Shown one piece after another: positions 37,601 to 45,645 of a stretch of DNA of 64,000 bases. Every line of letters starts with the position of its first letter. The stretch's first letter is position 1. Source of the DNA: an uncultured Leifsonia sp. (GTDB lineage: Bacteria; Actinomycetota; Actinomycetes; Actinomycetales; Microbacteriaceae); contig NZ_CAMFLC010000003.1 of the NCBI RefSeq assembly GCF_945957465.1, positions 1 to 64,000 of the forward strand, given 5' to 3'. Under the pieces are notes generated by a model that was given only the letters and a program-made list of their open reading frames with translations, did no database searches and had not been told where the DNA came from. A program made the translations under genes and the position numbers.

Positions 37601-39898
37601 GGCCGTCGACTCGTGCACGCCGTCGGAGACCACGTATTGCAGCTGTACCTGCTGGGTGAGCACCGTGGGGGCGGTGATCTTGACGACGGCGTTGTCGAGC
37701 ACCTCGACCGCGAGGTCCTGCGTACCCGCACCCGCCGACACCTGCCGCACGACCAGCACCCGGCCGGACGGCGACACATCGTTGTCGAGCACGGCGACGG
37801 AGGTCGGCTCACCCGGGCGCACGTAGGCGCGGTCGGCGACGGCGACCGGCGGAGCATCGGACGCCCCCTGCTCGGCCACGTCGAATCGCACGATCCCCGT
37901 CGTGCTCTTCGGCCCGGCACCCAGGGTGTACGCCGCGTAGTACTCCCCCGCCGCGTTCGTCTTCAGTGTGATCGTGCCGTGCGCGGCATCGGCCGTGACC
38001 TGCGCCCCGGAGCCCTGGAGCGTGGCGCCGACCAGCGCGAGCGGCTCTCCCGACGGCGACTGGTCGTTGTCGAGCGGGTGCACGACGATCGGCCGCCCGG
38101 TGAAGCCGGAACCGAAGTCGGGGACGGCCACCGGGTCGAGCGTGCCGGCCGGCTTGACCGTGACGATGAGACTGCCGGTGGTGGACTTGCGTCCGTCCGA
38201 GACCGTGACCCGGACCTCCTTCGACCCGGCCTGACCGGTCTTGCTGGTGAAGGTCACGTCGCCGTCGGGCTTGAACCGCACGTCGTCCTCGGTCGTCGCG
38301 GTCGCGGTGACGAGGGACAGGTCGTCGCCGTCGGGGTCCAGCCAGTCGTTCAGGACGTTGTAGGTCACCGACTGCCCGACCTCGGTCTGGGCGGTGCTGG
38401 ATCGGGTCGAGACGGGTGCGTCGTTCTGCGCGTCCTGATGCAGCGTCGCGTCGACGGTCGCGGACGCCGTGCCTCCGCGGCCGTCGTCGATCGAGTACCG
38501 GAAGCTGACGGTGCCGCTCAGCCCGGCCTTCGGGGTCAGCTGGATGGCCCGGCCTCCCTCGACGAGGGTGAGCTCGCCTTGATCGGCGGGGATCGCCGAC
38601 ACCTGCGTGATGGTCAGCACATCCCCGTCGGGATCGGTGTCGTTGGCCAGCACCGGAAGGACCGTCGAGCGGCCGGGCCGGACGCCGAATGTGTCGTCGA
38701 CGGCCGTGGGCGGCCGGTTGACCGAGGTGCGCTGCGCGAGCGTGTCGGCGAACGACTGCACCACCGGCTTCTCCTCGCCCGTGTCGCCCTGGACGCTCGT
38801 GTCGTTAGGCTTGAGCTGCGCCCAGTTCTGCACCAGGCGCATGTTCGACGAGACCACCCAGGCGTTGCCGTCGCGGAGGTTGTTGAGGGCGATCACGCCG
38901 TTGTTGACGCGGAACTCCAGGTCGTCGCCCGTCACGGGCTGGTCGATGTCCAGGCCGATCGGCTTCCTGCCGTCGCAGGCGTAGAGGTAGCGGGCCGATC
39001 CCGCCCAGGCGCCGTACGAGCAGCCCGCGAGCCGGACGGGTGCGGACACCGCGGTGGCGCCTCCCGACGAGGTCGCCCCCGCCGGAACGGACACGACGGC
39101 GCCGCCCCCGAGCGGAACCTTGAGCAGGCTGTTCGCCGTCGCGACGAGCGCATCCGGATCGTCCGGGCCGGGCTGCTGCAGACGGAGCCCTTTGGCGGGG
39201 AGCTCCACGACCGTCCCGGATCCGGTGATGAGCCGGTCGTCCTGGGTGTCGAGCAGCACGGGATGGTCGCCGACCGTGGAGAGCTGGAACGAGCCGGGGA
39301 CCGCCAGCGACGACGACACCGCGCCGGCACCGGGGTGATCGACGCTCACCAGCCGCTTGCTTTTCGGCGCGGCCACGAAGGTCTTGCCCGACTTCGAGAC
39401 GACGAGTTTCGCGCCAGCGCCCACGCTGGCGACCGCCTTGGTCTTCGACTTGTCGAAGTCGAGTCGGCCCGAGGCGTCGAGGACCCAGAGCGATCCCGTG
39501 GGCGAGAGCACGGAGAACGTCGAGCCTCCGTAACCGACCTGCGACCCCTCCGGCACCTGGATGCGTCCGCCGAGCGACACGAACGCCGGATCGATGCGGT
39601 CCACCGTCCCGTGGGGCAGATCCGTGAGGAAGTAGGACGAGCCGTCTTGGAGGACGTCCAGGTCGGCGGAGGAGCCGGTGACCGAAGCGTCGAGCTCATC
39701 GATCTGATGGTTGAGCCGGCCGCCGAGCAGCCGCTCGCCGTTCGTCACCCAGACGTCGCGCGTGTCCAGCTCGACCGCGTTGGTCGGAAAGCCACGGTGC
39801 AGCACAGCGATCGTGAGCGGCACGCCCGCGACCACGGCGACGGCCGTGGCGATCGCCAAGGACTTCCGTTCGCGGATCCACGTGCTGAACGAAGCCAA
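34622..39898 (-). CDS. Giant membrane-anchored Ig-like/FN3 repeat surface protein
   Basis: Predicted extracellular protein of 1758 residues, probably starting at a TTG with a GGGGGA region upstream. An N-terminal cytoplasmic stub of 12 residues and one hydrophobic segment (about residues 13-33) form an uncleaved anchor. Residues about 45-380 are beta-rich with repeated short strands and could be a propeller-like domain. About 11 Ig/cadherin-like modules follow, many with PPTAVDDxxxVxPG and VLxNDxDPDG motifs, then two fibronectin type III modules (from about residue 1480). A Cys-containing C-terminal domain of about 95 residues ends in VQSSVQDWSP. No sortase signal or second membrane helix is seen. 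It probably reaches through the wall; the ligand is unknown. Confidence 0.88.
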   Translation of the reverse strand: MASFSTWIRERKSLAIATAVAVVAGVPLTIAVLHRGFPTNAVELDTRDVWVTNGERLLGGRLNHQIDELDASVTGSSADLDVLQDGSSYFLTDLPHGTVDRIDPAFVSLGGRIQVPEGSQVGYGGSTFSVLSPTGSLWVLDASGRLDFDKSKTKAVASVGAGAKLVVSKSGKTFVAAPKSKRLVSVDHPGAGAVSSSLAVPGSFQLSTVGDHPVLLDTQDDRLITGSGTVVELPAKGLRLQQPGPDDPDALVATANSLLKVPLGGGAVVSVPAGATSSGGATAVSAPVRLAGCSYGAWAGSARYLYACDGRKPIGLDIDQPVTGDDLEFRVNNGVIALNNLRDGNAWVVSSNMRLVQNWAQLKPNDTSVQGDTGEEKPVVQSFADTLAQRTSVNRPPTAVDDTFGVRPGRSTVLPVLANDTDPDGDVLTITQVSAIPADQGELTLVEGGRAIQLTPKAGLSGTVSFRYSIDDGRGGTASATVDATLHQDAQNDAPVSTRSSTAQTEVGQSVTYNVLNDWLDPDGDDLSLVTATATTEDDVRFKPDGDVTFTSKTGQAGSKEVRVTVSDGRKSTTGSLIVTVKPAGTLDPVAVPDFGSGFTGRPIVVHPLDNDQSPSGEPLALVGATLQGSGAQVTADAAHGTITLKTNAAGEYYAAYTLGAGPKSTTGIVRFDVAEQGASDAPPVAVADRAYVRPGEPTSVAVLDNDVSPSGRVLVVRQVSAGAGTQDLAVEVLDNAVVKITAPTVLTQQVQLQYVVSDGVHESTAGITVVPVPPLVVHQPPVAVDDTVTVRAGDVVTASVLDNDSSPDNAPFSLDPQLRDTSAAGKGATAFVSGSTVRYQAPSAPGQYSVVYGITDKYGQKAQATVTFVVTPPDKGSDHAPQPQPLTVRAFAGSAVPVEVPLDGIDPDGDSVVLAGLGSQPSLGRITDTTSTAFTYEAYPDSAGTDSFTYTVKDTYGKSATGTVTIGVIPRPSQVRPPIAVDDPVQVKPGRTIAVPVLDNDSDPNGYAIALQKKLLQVDQGLTASVHGKVVLVKAPQRQGSYVVRYQITNGQGGVASAFIQLTVTPDAKDVPPTAVDHVLEADAVADKQTVKVDALSGATNPSGLVGDLQVAVTGANAASADVASDGTVSVRPGERRMAIAYSVTDRVTGLTGDAFIIVPPKGDATAPPRIADGLPQQIVPMNGSKSWKLADILTVPSGRSVKLTGASGVSATNSSGASSYGGEDTLDFTAAKGYRGPAAITFKVNDGREAGASTDRITTLVLPLTIGDPEQSDIPPTFTSPTEKIEPGEAPLSVDLRASSFHPNPAILAKLSYANPQWSNKKISVGLSGSTLTLSAPLGVQPGESTTVSVTMSSGTHTITGTVNVQVVSSSRPIAAQKNPPQTSELQRGTSGTLNGAASDSAWVNPFPGTPLTITDAQAQSAPAGVTVTHTASSITVSAASGAAIGAVNVVYHVEDATKDPKRTAAAIGQYRVTIHDVPGKPPAPSNPTAGDGKASVTIAAPADNGKPIDSYEISGGESTVTTGSIGRVDIGGLTNGKAYRFAVRAHNADGWGPVSAQSAAVTPYGTPTAVGGLKISNDGYAPATITMSWNALRDPSGTGGGAVVYHYKLSGDSWKTTTGTSASVGGRGAGSYSFEIYAVNDGSGKAGPHSTSGSTQVENKPAPQPSIDLAQGNKEPGYPHSFTYDVTLHHFPANRTFPMQVHCNGGTLWAPSISTDGNGYAHYRGAADGQQPYCGYKGAYVVVNGVQSSVQDWSP

Positions 39899-39924
39899 GA
39901 CTCTGCTATCCCCCGGGGCAGGCT

Positions 39925-39950
39925 GCGATATCCATTAAGCGATATCCATT
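39925..39950. repeat. Direct repeat in the leader of the giant gene
   Basis: GCGATATCCATT occurs at 39925-39936 and again at 39939-39950, 14 bases apart, between the candidate -10 box and the TTG start. A regulator or RNA contact is possible. Confidence 0.7.
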
Positions 39951-39968
39951 GAGACTGAAACGCGAATC

Positions 39969-39974
39969 ACGCTA
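39969..39974 (-). promoter_or_regulatory. Candidate -10 box of the giant Ig-repeat gene
   Basis: TAGCGT on the minus strand fits TANNNT. A start around 39961 would give a leader of about 60 bases. The 18-base palindrome lies just upstream of where RNA polymerase would bind, so the giant gene and its followers may have their own regulated promoter within the cluster. Confidence 0.4.
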
Positions 39975-39998
39975 GCACGCCCCCCGAACGGGAGAGGA

Positions 39999-40016
39999 AT
40001 GGGGAGCACTCCCCAT
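39999..40016. promoter_or_regulatory. Operator-like palindrome
   Basis: ATGGGGAGCACTCCCCAT has two perfect 8-base arms around a 2-base centre. It lies between the FHA/HTH gene stop and the giant gene start, centred about 45 bases upstream of the predicted transcription start. A site for the adjacent FHA/HTH protein is an inference. Confidence 0.55.
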
Positions 40017-40037
40017 CAGAACCGGCGCGAGCCTCGC

Positions 40038-40748
40038 TCAGTCGCTCCCAGATTCCGCCGGACCAGCGGGTTCGTCAAGGAGCGGGAGGTCTTCCACCCC
40101 GACGAGCCGGGTGGTGACCGCGTACTCGACCAGACGTGCTCTGCGGTTGGTGGCGAGCTTGCCGCGCCCTCCCCGCAGGCCGGCCACGCCGAGGCGGTCG
40201 AGCTTGTCGCAGACGTTGTCGAGCTTGCGATTGAAGGTCGTCATGCTCCAGCCCAGACGCTCTGCGGCCTCCGAAGAGGTCGGGATGCTGCCGCGACCGG
40301 GAATCGACTGCCGCAGCACTCCCTCGGCGAGGGCGACGATCAGCTGCCGCTGGCTCGTGGTGAGCGTCACCGGCAGCACCGTGGTCGACCCGCCGGGGCC
40401 CTCCACCGCGATGGAGGTGTTGAAGTAGTCCGCGTCGCTCGTGATCGTGAAGTCGTACGTGGTCGCCCCCGCGCTGAACATGACGTGCAGGGTCTGGAAG
40501 ACGATCGGGAGCTTCGCCCCAGGCGCCAGCCAGGCCTGCATCGTGCCCGAGGCGTCGGTGACGGTCGCCGTCAGCAAGGTCCCGACATTGCTGAGCCACC
40601 ACATCCCGAAGTCGCTGGTGATGCTGAGGAACCGGCGATGCAGGTAGGGATTGTCGTCGATCGCGAGGTCGCCCTCGCGCCCGATGTCGAAATCGGCGCC
40701 GTCGCCGACCGGGTACTCCTCGCCGCAGAACTCGACCGTGAGTGTCAT
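40038..40748 (-). CDS. FHA-domain protein with C-terminal helix-turn-helix region
   Basis: Probable phosphothreonine-responsive DNA-binding protein, 236 residues. The N-terminal part resembles a divergent FHA fold (FDIGREGDLAI, NPYLHRRFLSITSD, then short strands). The C-terminal part has TSSEAAERLGWSMTTFNRKL, a helix-turn-helix-like stretch around residues 160-185, followed by a basic RGGRGKLATNRRARL wing. Order is FHA then HTH, opposite to mycobacterial EmbR. ATG overlaps the kinase stop as ATGA; upstream readings run over the kinase. A palindrome follows its stop. Confidence 0.75.
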   Translation of the reverse strand: MTLTVEFCGEEYPVGDGADFDIGREGDLAIDDNPYLHRRFLSITSDFGMWWLSNVGTLLTATVTDASGTMQAWLAPGAKLPIVFQTLHVMFSAGATTYDFTITSDADYFNTSIAVEGPGGSTTVLPVTLTTSQRQLIVALAEGVLRQSIPGRGSIPTSSEAAERLGWSMTTFNRKLDNVCDKLDRLGVAGLRGGRGKLATNRRARLVEYAVTTRLVGVEDLPLLDEPAGPAESGSD

Positions 40749-42421
40749 GAGGAACACGCCTTCAGCGGCTCGGACGTGCGACCCGCTCGGATGGTGGTGA
40801 CGTCGACGCAGACCGGCACGCCCGGCGTGAGGCCGGTGAGGGTGACCGTCGGCCGGCCGGTGACGGTCGGCGGATCCGTCGTGCCGTCGCGCACCCAGCT
40901 GTACCGGTCGCCGTCTCGGGGCGCCGCCGTCTTCCAGACGATCGTCGCCGCCGTGCCGGTGGCGTCGCGCTTCGCCGACACGAGAGTGGGCGCGGGGACC
41001 GTCGTCACCGCGATGGCGCCGTCGTCGCCTCCCTGGCGGGTCGACGGCGGGGTCGACGCTGCAAGCGCGTTCGACAGGATCGCCGCCCCGATTCCCAGCA
41101 CGACGACAGCGGCCGCCGCTCCTCCGATCCACGCGACGAGTCGCCGGCGAGGCGGGCTCCCGGCGTCACCGGCGTGTCCGCCTTCCGCGGTGTCGACCAC
41201 TGGTGTCGACGGCTCGACTGCGACCGGACGCAGGCGGGTGCTCTCCACCGGGGTGGCGGCCGGCGCGACCGGAGTCACGCCGCGGACCCGCGTGGGCTCC
41301 GCCGTCGACGCGGCCTCCGACGACGGCGCGTCGGTCGACACGGGAGGCACAGCCGGCGCCGGGCCGGGCGTGTCCCCCTTCGGTTCGTACGGCGCCGCGA
41401 CCGGCTGGGCGACGATCGTGGCCACCGAGCGGGCCCGGGTCGCCTCTGCGGCGTCAGCGCCGTCCTCCGCAGGCGGGTGCTCGGTCGGCAGGTGGAGGTT
41501 GGGGACGTCGATGCTGGTCGGGGCCAGTCCGAGCTCCAGCTCCACCCGCTGCAGAGCGCGCGCGAACTCGACCGCCGAGCCGTACCGGTTCTCGCGTCTC
41601 GCTGCCATCCCGGTGCGGAGCACCGTGGTCAGCGAGGTCGGCAGGTCGGGCCGGTCGAGTGGCGAGATCATGCCGCGCTCGATGCGGCCGATGAGGTCGA
41701 GTGTGCCGTTCGAGCGGCCGGGAACCTCGAAGGGCGTCCGGCCCGCGAGGAGAGTGTGCAGTGTGGCGGCGAGGGAGAAGATGTCGCTTCGCACATCGGG
41801 ATCGGGATCGTCGGTGAACATCTCGGGAGGCGACCACGGCACGCTCAGCCCCACCGAACGGCTCCCGTTCGTGGTCGTGTGCGCCTCGCCCCGCCGCAAC
41901 TCCGACAACGTCGTCGTGTGCACCGGGAGCTCCTCGAGGGCCGAGGCGATGCCGAAGTCTGTCAACGCCGGCCAGCCGAACGAGTTGGTCAGCACGTTGG
42001 CCGGCTTGATGTCGCGGTGCAGGATACCGGCGTCGTGCGCCGTGGCCACGGCGCTCGACAGCCGCACCCCGGTCCGCAGGGCGTCCTCGACCGGAATGCG
42101 CTCACGCTTCAGCCGATCGGCGAGCGACGGGCCGGAGCAGTACTCCATCACGAGGTAGGGCCGGTCGTCGGCCGATACGCCCGCGTCGAAGATCGTCGCG
42201 ATGAACGGGTGCGCCGACAGTCGCGCCATCACGTTCGCCTCGGTCACGAACCGGGCGCGCGCCGCATCGTCGACGCTGTCGGTGAGCAACACCTTGACGG
42301 CGACGCTGCGCTTGGGAAGCTCCTGCTCGTAGAGGAAGACGTCGGAGAAGCCGCCCGAGCCGAGAAGGCGGATGAAGTGGAGGCCGTCGAGCACGGGCGG
42401 TGTCGACGCCATCCTCCTCAT
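40745..42421 (-). CDS. Membrane serine/threonine protein kinase
   Basis: PknB-type kinase of 558 residues. The cytoplasmic kinase domain has the glycine loop GSGGFSDVFL, Lys43 in VAVKV, HRDIKPAN with Asp137, and DFG at 155-157. A Pro/Ala/Thr-rich juxtamembrane linker (about 300-425) with TRVR-type Thr sites precedes a single membrane helix near residues 430-455, and a short extracytoplasmic FN3-like domain ends in LKACSS. No PASTA repeats are present. It is ATGA-coupled to the FHA gene on one side and the FHA/HTH gene on the other. Confidence 0.93.
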   Translation of the reverse strand: MRRMASTPPVLDGLHFIRLLGSGGFSDVFLYEQELPKRSVAVKVLLTDSVDDAARARFVTEANVMARLSAHPFIATIFDAGVSADDRPYLVMEYCSGPSLADRLKRERIPVEDALRTGVRLSSAVATAHDAGILHRDIKPANVLTNSFGWPALTDFGIASALEELPVHTTTLSELRRGEAHTTTNGSRSVGLSVPWSPPEMFTDDPDPDVRSDIFSLAATLHTLLAGRTPFEVPGRSNGTLDLIGRIERGMISPLDRPDLPTSLTTVLRTGMAARRENRYGSAVEFARALQRVELELGLAPTSIDVPNLHLPTEHPPAEDGADAAEATRARSVATIVAQPVAAPYEPKGDTPGPAPAVPPVSTDAPSSEAASTAEPTRVRGVTPVAPAATPVESTRLRPVAVEPSTPVVDTAEGGHAGDAGSPPRRRLVAWIGGAAAAVVVLGIGAAILSNALAASTPPSTRQGGDDGAIAVTTVPAPTLVSAKRDATGTAATIVWKTAAPRDGDRYSWVRDGTTDPPTVTGRPTVTLTGLTPGVPVCVDVTTIRAGRTSEPLKACSS

Positions 42422-43695
42422 TCGGTCGCCTCGACGGTCACGGTCGCCCCGCTGCCCAGGTCGACGACGGTTCCGGCGACGACCGTGGTCGGTTCGCCCG
42501 CGCGGAGCTTCTGCGGCGACTTGCCCGGCAGCACCACGAGTGTGCCGTTGCGCGAGTGCAGGTCGGTCACGACGACGGTGTCGCCCTCCACGGAGATGGC
42601 GACGTGCGAGCGCGAGATGTCGCCCTCGGCCCCGGTCAGTGTCAGCGGGCGAGCGCCCCTGAGGGTGCGGACCGCCGCTGCGTTCGGCGCGCGCCCGACG
42701 ATCACCGGTCCGAGCAGGTCTTCGCGCCGCCCGTCGGAGAGCACGACGTGGTAGCGCGGGGGCGCCGGGGAGGCCGGCGGCTGGTCGAGGGCGTCCGGCG
42801 GCCCGGCGGCCGCCCGCCGTGGGAGGTCACCGCTCAGCACGGTCAGCCCGTCGTGGTCGCCGACTGCAACCGCCTGCGGGAAGGAGTCGGTGATGAACCC
42901 CGGCAGATCGATGCGCTCCGGCTCCGCCGGAGCCGCATCCGGCCGAACCGCGGCCTCTTCGATGCCGCGCATCATCGTCGCGCCGAAGAGATGGTCGTAG
43001 CCCGTTTCGAACCCGGGCGCCCCCGCGTTCGATTCCTCGGGACCGGCGCCCTCGCGCTCGGGCGCCTCCACGATCGTCGCCTCCGAGACCCGTGTCGCCT
43101 CGGAAACCGGCGTCGGCTCGGAGACCTGCGTCGGCTCCGAGACCAGCGTCGGCTCGGAGACCGGCATCGGCTCGGAGACCTGCGTCGGCTCCGAGACCCG
43201 GGTCGGCTCCAGCACCACCGGCTCGATCGCTCGCGACTGCTTCGCCGCCTGCGGTGCGGGTGAGGGCTGTGCGCGCACGTCGTCCGACGCCGTCCAGACC
43301 AGGGCGCCGCCGCGCACGACGCCGTGGACCACGGGAAGGGTCTCGCCGGACGGCGACCCGAGCGTGACGGACGTCGCCTCGTCGAGCCGGGTCTCCAGCC
43401 ACGACGACACCGCGGCTCTGAGGTCGCGCGTGCCCGCACGGTCGGTGACCGAGGCACGGAGCCCGCCGCGCACGGCGAGCATCGCGGTACCGTCGCTGAC
43501 GTCGAGGAGGCCGAAGGGCGGGGTACGCCCCAGACCGTCGGCGATCAGCTCATCCAGAGTCTCCGCGAAACCGGTCCGCACGGCCGTGAGGTAGCGCAGC
43601 AGCCGCTCGCGGTCGGTGCGCGCCACGACGAGCGCGCGCCCCTCCGCGACGACGACCGCCCATTCCCCTGCCGTCGTCTGCTGCACCTCGAACAC
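42418..43695 (-). CDS. FHA-domain protein with SEPT hexapeptide repeats
   Basis: Cytoplasmic protein of 425 residues from GTG 43695, which follows GGGAG. The N-terminal about 150 residues form a compact domain (VFEVQQTTAGEWAVVVAEGR onward) of unknown family. Residues about 163-207 are hexapeptide repeats of the type VSEPTQ. The C-terminal FHA domain has VIVGRAPNAAAV, DISRSHVAI and DLHSRNGTLV. The repeated Thr residues are plausible targets of the neighbouring kinase, which the FHA domains here could then read. ATGA overlap with the kinase gene. Confidence 0.85.
   Translation of the reverse strand: MFEVQQTTAGEWAVVVAEGRALVVARTDRERLLRYLTAVRTGFAETLDELIADGLGRTPPFGLLDVSDGTAMLAVRGGLRASVTDRAGTRDLRAAVSSWLETRLDEATSVTLGSPSGETLPVVHGVVRGGALVWTASDDVRAQPSPAPQAAKQSRAIEPVVLEPTRVSEPTQVSEPMPVSEPTLVSEPTQVSEPTPVSEATRVSEATIVEAPEREGAGPEESNAGAPGFETGYDHLFGATMMRGIEEAAVRPDAAPAEPERIDLPGFITDSFPQAVAVGDHDGLTVLSGDLPRRAAAGPPDALDQPPASPAPPRYHVVLSDGRREDLLGPVIVGRAPNAAAVRTLRGARPLTLTGAEGDISRSHVAISVEGDTVVVTDLHSRNGTLVVLPGKSPQKLRAGEPTTVVAGTVVDLGSGATVTVEATE
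43074..43209 (-). repeat. 18-base tandem repeats encoding VSEPT units
   Basis: About seven and a half in-frame 18-base units inside the FHA gene, each encoding VSE(P/A)T plus one variable residue (R, Q, L, P or I; one unit has Met for Thr). Units differ mainly at third positions. Confidence 0.85.
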
Positions 43696-43702
43696 GTGCT
43701 GG

Positions 43703-44512
43703 CTACTCCCTCGGCTGCGTGTCGTCGAGCTCTCGGCCGGTGAGTCTGTCGACGGTGTCGACAGCGGCCGGAGCGTCATCCCCTGGCTTCGATTCAATCA
43801 CGATCACGGTGACGTTGTCGTGGCCGCCCGCCGCGACGGCGGCCTCCACCAGCACGGCGGCCGGGTCGTCCGGGTCGCCGGCGAGGATCTCGGCGATCGT
43901 CTCGTCGCTCAGCTCCCTGGTGAGTCCGTCGGAGCAGACCACGAAGTCCGGGACGGCGTCGGCGGGCACGAACGTGCTGTCGGTGTCGACGAAATCCTCC
44001 GCTCCGAGGGCGCGCGTGATGACGTTGCGCTCCGGATGGACCTCCGCCTGCTCGGCCGTGATGAGCCCGGCGTCCAGGAGTTCCTGCACAGCGGAATGGT
44101 CGACAGTCAGACGCTCCAGCGTGCGCCCGTCCCACGCGTAGACGCGCGAGTCGCCCACGTTGATCACCATCCACTCCTCCGCCGCGCGCTCGGGCACGCG
44201 CACGCGGACCACACCGGCGAGGGTCGTTCCCGCGACAGCGGCCCCTGTCTCCTCCGCGTCGGAGAGCGCCCGCACGGCGGCGTTGGCCTCGTCGACCGCG
44301 GCGATCACCTCGTCGGGCGTCGGCGTGGTGCCGGCGGCGAGGGTGTGCGCGAGGCTCTCCACCGCGGTGCGGCTCGCGACATCGCCACGGGCATGCCCGC
44401 CCATGCCGTCCGCCACGACGAAGACCGGATCCTGCGCGAGATAGCTGTCTTCGTTGACGTGCCGTACCGCACCGATGTCGCTGCGGGCGCTCACGTCGAC
44501 GGCGGAAGTCAT
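43703..44512 (-). CDS. PP2C-family protein serine/threonine phosphatase
   Basis: Soluble PPM/PP2C phosphatase of 269 residues, metal-dependent (Mn or Mg) and the expected counter-enzyme of the nearby kinase. Metal-binding motifs are HVNEDSYL near residue 18-25, VVADGMGGHARGD at 33-45, VINVGDSRVYAW, VCSDGLTRELSD and GGHDNVTVI. Unlike PstP of mycobacteria it has no membrane helix. Its ATG overlaps the terC stop as ATGA, placing it downstream of a manganese-type riboswitch. Confidence 0.94.
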   Translation of the reverse strand: MTSAVDVSARSDIGAVRHVNEDSYLAQDPVFVVADGMGGHARGDVASRTAVESLAHTLAAGTTPTPDEVIAAVDEANAAVRALSDAEETGAAVAGTTLAGVVRVRVPERAAEEWMVINVGDSRVYAWDGRTLERLTVDHSAVQELLDAGLITAEQAEVHPERNVITRALGAEDFVDTDSTFVPADAVPDFVVCSDGLTRELSDETIAEILAGDPDDPAAVLVEAAVAAGGHDNVTVIVIESKPGDDAPAAVDTVDRLTGRELDDTQPRE

Positions 44513-45612
44513 GTGCGGGGGTCCTCCGTGGGAGTCTCGGTCGATGCGGTGGTGGTCGGTGCCTCGGCCGGAGCCGACCCGGCGGCCGGGTCGTCCTCGG
44601 CCGCATCGTCATCCCCGTGGATGGCGTCGGCGACGGTGCTGCCGCTCATGCGCAGCCTGACCAGACTAGCGACCGTGGCGACCACCATCGCACCGAGGAT
44701 CACGGCGAGGGAGGTCCAGGTGCTGATGTCCGGCGCCCATTCGATGTGCTGGCCGCCGTTGATGAACGGCAGCTCGTTCTCGTGCATCGCGTGGAACACC
44801 AGCTTCACGCCGATGAAGGCGAGGATGAACGCGATCCCGTACTTGAGGTAGACGAGCTTGTCGAGCAGGTGTCCCAGGAGGAAGTACAGCTGCCGCAGGC
44901 CCATCAGCGCGAACACGTTGGCGGTGAACACGATGAACGGGCTCTGGGTGATGCCGAAGATCGCCGGGATCGAGTCGAGCGCGAAGAGCAGGTCGGTGGT
45001 GCCGAGGGCGAGGAAGACGATGATCAGCGGTGTGAACATGCGGCGACCGTTCACCGTGGTGCGCAGCTTGTTGCCCTCGAACTGGTCGGACACCTTCAGC
45101 CGTTTGCGTGCGAAGCGGATGAACCAGCTGTCGTTCGCGCCCTCGTCGTCGTGGCTGCCGAACGCCTGGTTGAACGCGGTCCAGAGCAGGAAGGCGCCGA
45201 AGAGGTAGAAGATCCAGCTGAAGCTGGCGATGAGGCCGGCGCCGAGCAGGATGAACACGCCGCGGAAGATCAGCGCGAGGATGATGCCCACCATGAGCAC
45301 TTCCTGCTGGTACTTCCTGGGCACCGCGAAGCGGCCCATGATGATGACGAACACGAAGAGGTTGTCGATGCTCAGGCTGTATTCGGTCAGCCAGCCGGCG
45401 AGGAACTGCCCCGCATGCTCGGCGTCGCCGATCAGGAGCATGAGCAGCGCGAAGATCAGCGCCAGGGCGACGTAGAACGACACCCACAGTGCCGACTCCT
45501 TCGGCCCCGGGATGTGCGGGCGCTTGAAGACGATCAGCAGGTCGAACGCGAGGACGAGCAGGAGGACGACGAAGCTGCCGACCTCGAACCAGAGGGGAAG
45601 GGCGAGTTCCAA
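44509..45612 (-). CDS. TerC-family integral membrane protein (probable manganese exporter)
   Basis: Membrane protein of about 367 residues with eight to nine helices and the TerC signature acidic residues in YSLSIDNLFVFVIIMGRF and ALGTTDLLFALDSIPAIFG. TerC/Alx proteins export Mn2+, here supported by a yybP-ykoY riboswitch upstream. TTG at 45612 was preferred because GAAAGG lies 9 bases upstream and LELALPLWFEVGSF matches the usual start; ATG at 45639 would sit against the riboswitch. A charged C-terminal tail rich in Asp, Glu and Thr follows the last helix. Its stop overlaps the PP2C start. Confidence 0.9.
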   Translation of the reverse strand: MELALPLWFEVGSFVVLLLVLAFDLLIVFKRPHIPGPKESALWVSFYVALALIFALLMLLIGDAEHAGQFLAGWLTEYSLSIDNLFVFVIIMGRFAVPRKYQQEVLMVGIILALIFRGVFILLGAGLIASFSWIFYLFGAFLLWTAFNQAFGSHDDEGANDSWFIRFARKRLKVSDQFEGNKLRTTVNGRRMFTPLIIVFLALGTTDLLFALDSIPAIFGITQSPFIVFTANVFALMGLRQLYFLLGHLLDKLVYLKYGIAFILAFIGVKLVFHAMHENELPFINGGQHIEWAPDISTWTSLAVILGAMVVATVASLVRLRMSGSTVADAIHGDDDAAEDDPAAGSAPAEAPTTTASTETPTEDPRT

Positions 45613-45645
45613 CCGAGGGACCTTTCGGAGGGCGTACATGACGGA

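Noticed and set aside
36662-39952. Plus-strand open frame of about 1096 codons opposite the giant Ig-repeat gene
   Set aside because: Pure shadow: His/Arg/Gly-rich translation without domains, created by GC bias on the complementary strand; the minus-strand reading has clear Ig and FN3 modules.
43074-43209. Regular 18-base repeats that could suggest a CRISPR array
   Set aside because: Contiguous, in-frame, no spacers, and lie inside an FHA gene.
45639-45641. ATG at complement 45639 as the terC start
   Set aside because: It abuts the riboswitch P1 and has no spaced ribosome-binding site; TTG at 45612 has GAAAGG and matches the usual TerC N-terminus, although this is not certain.
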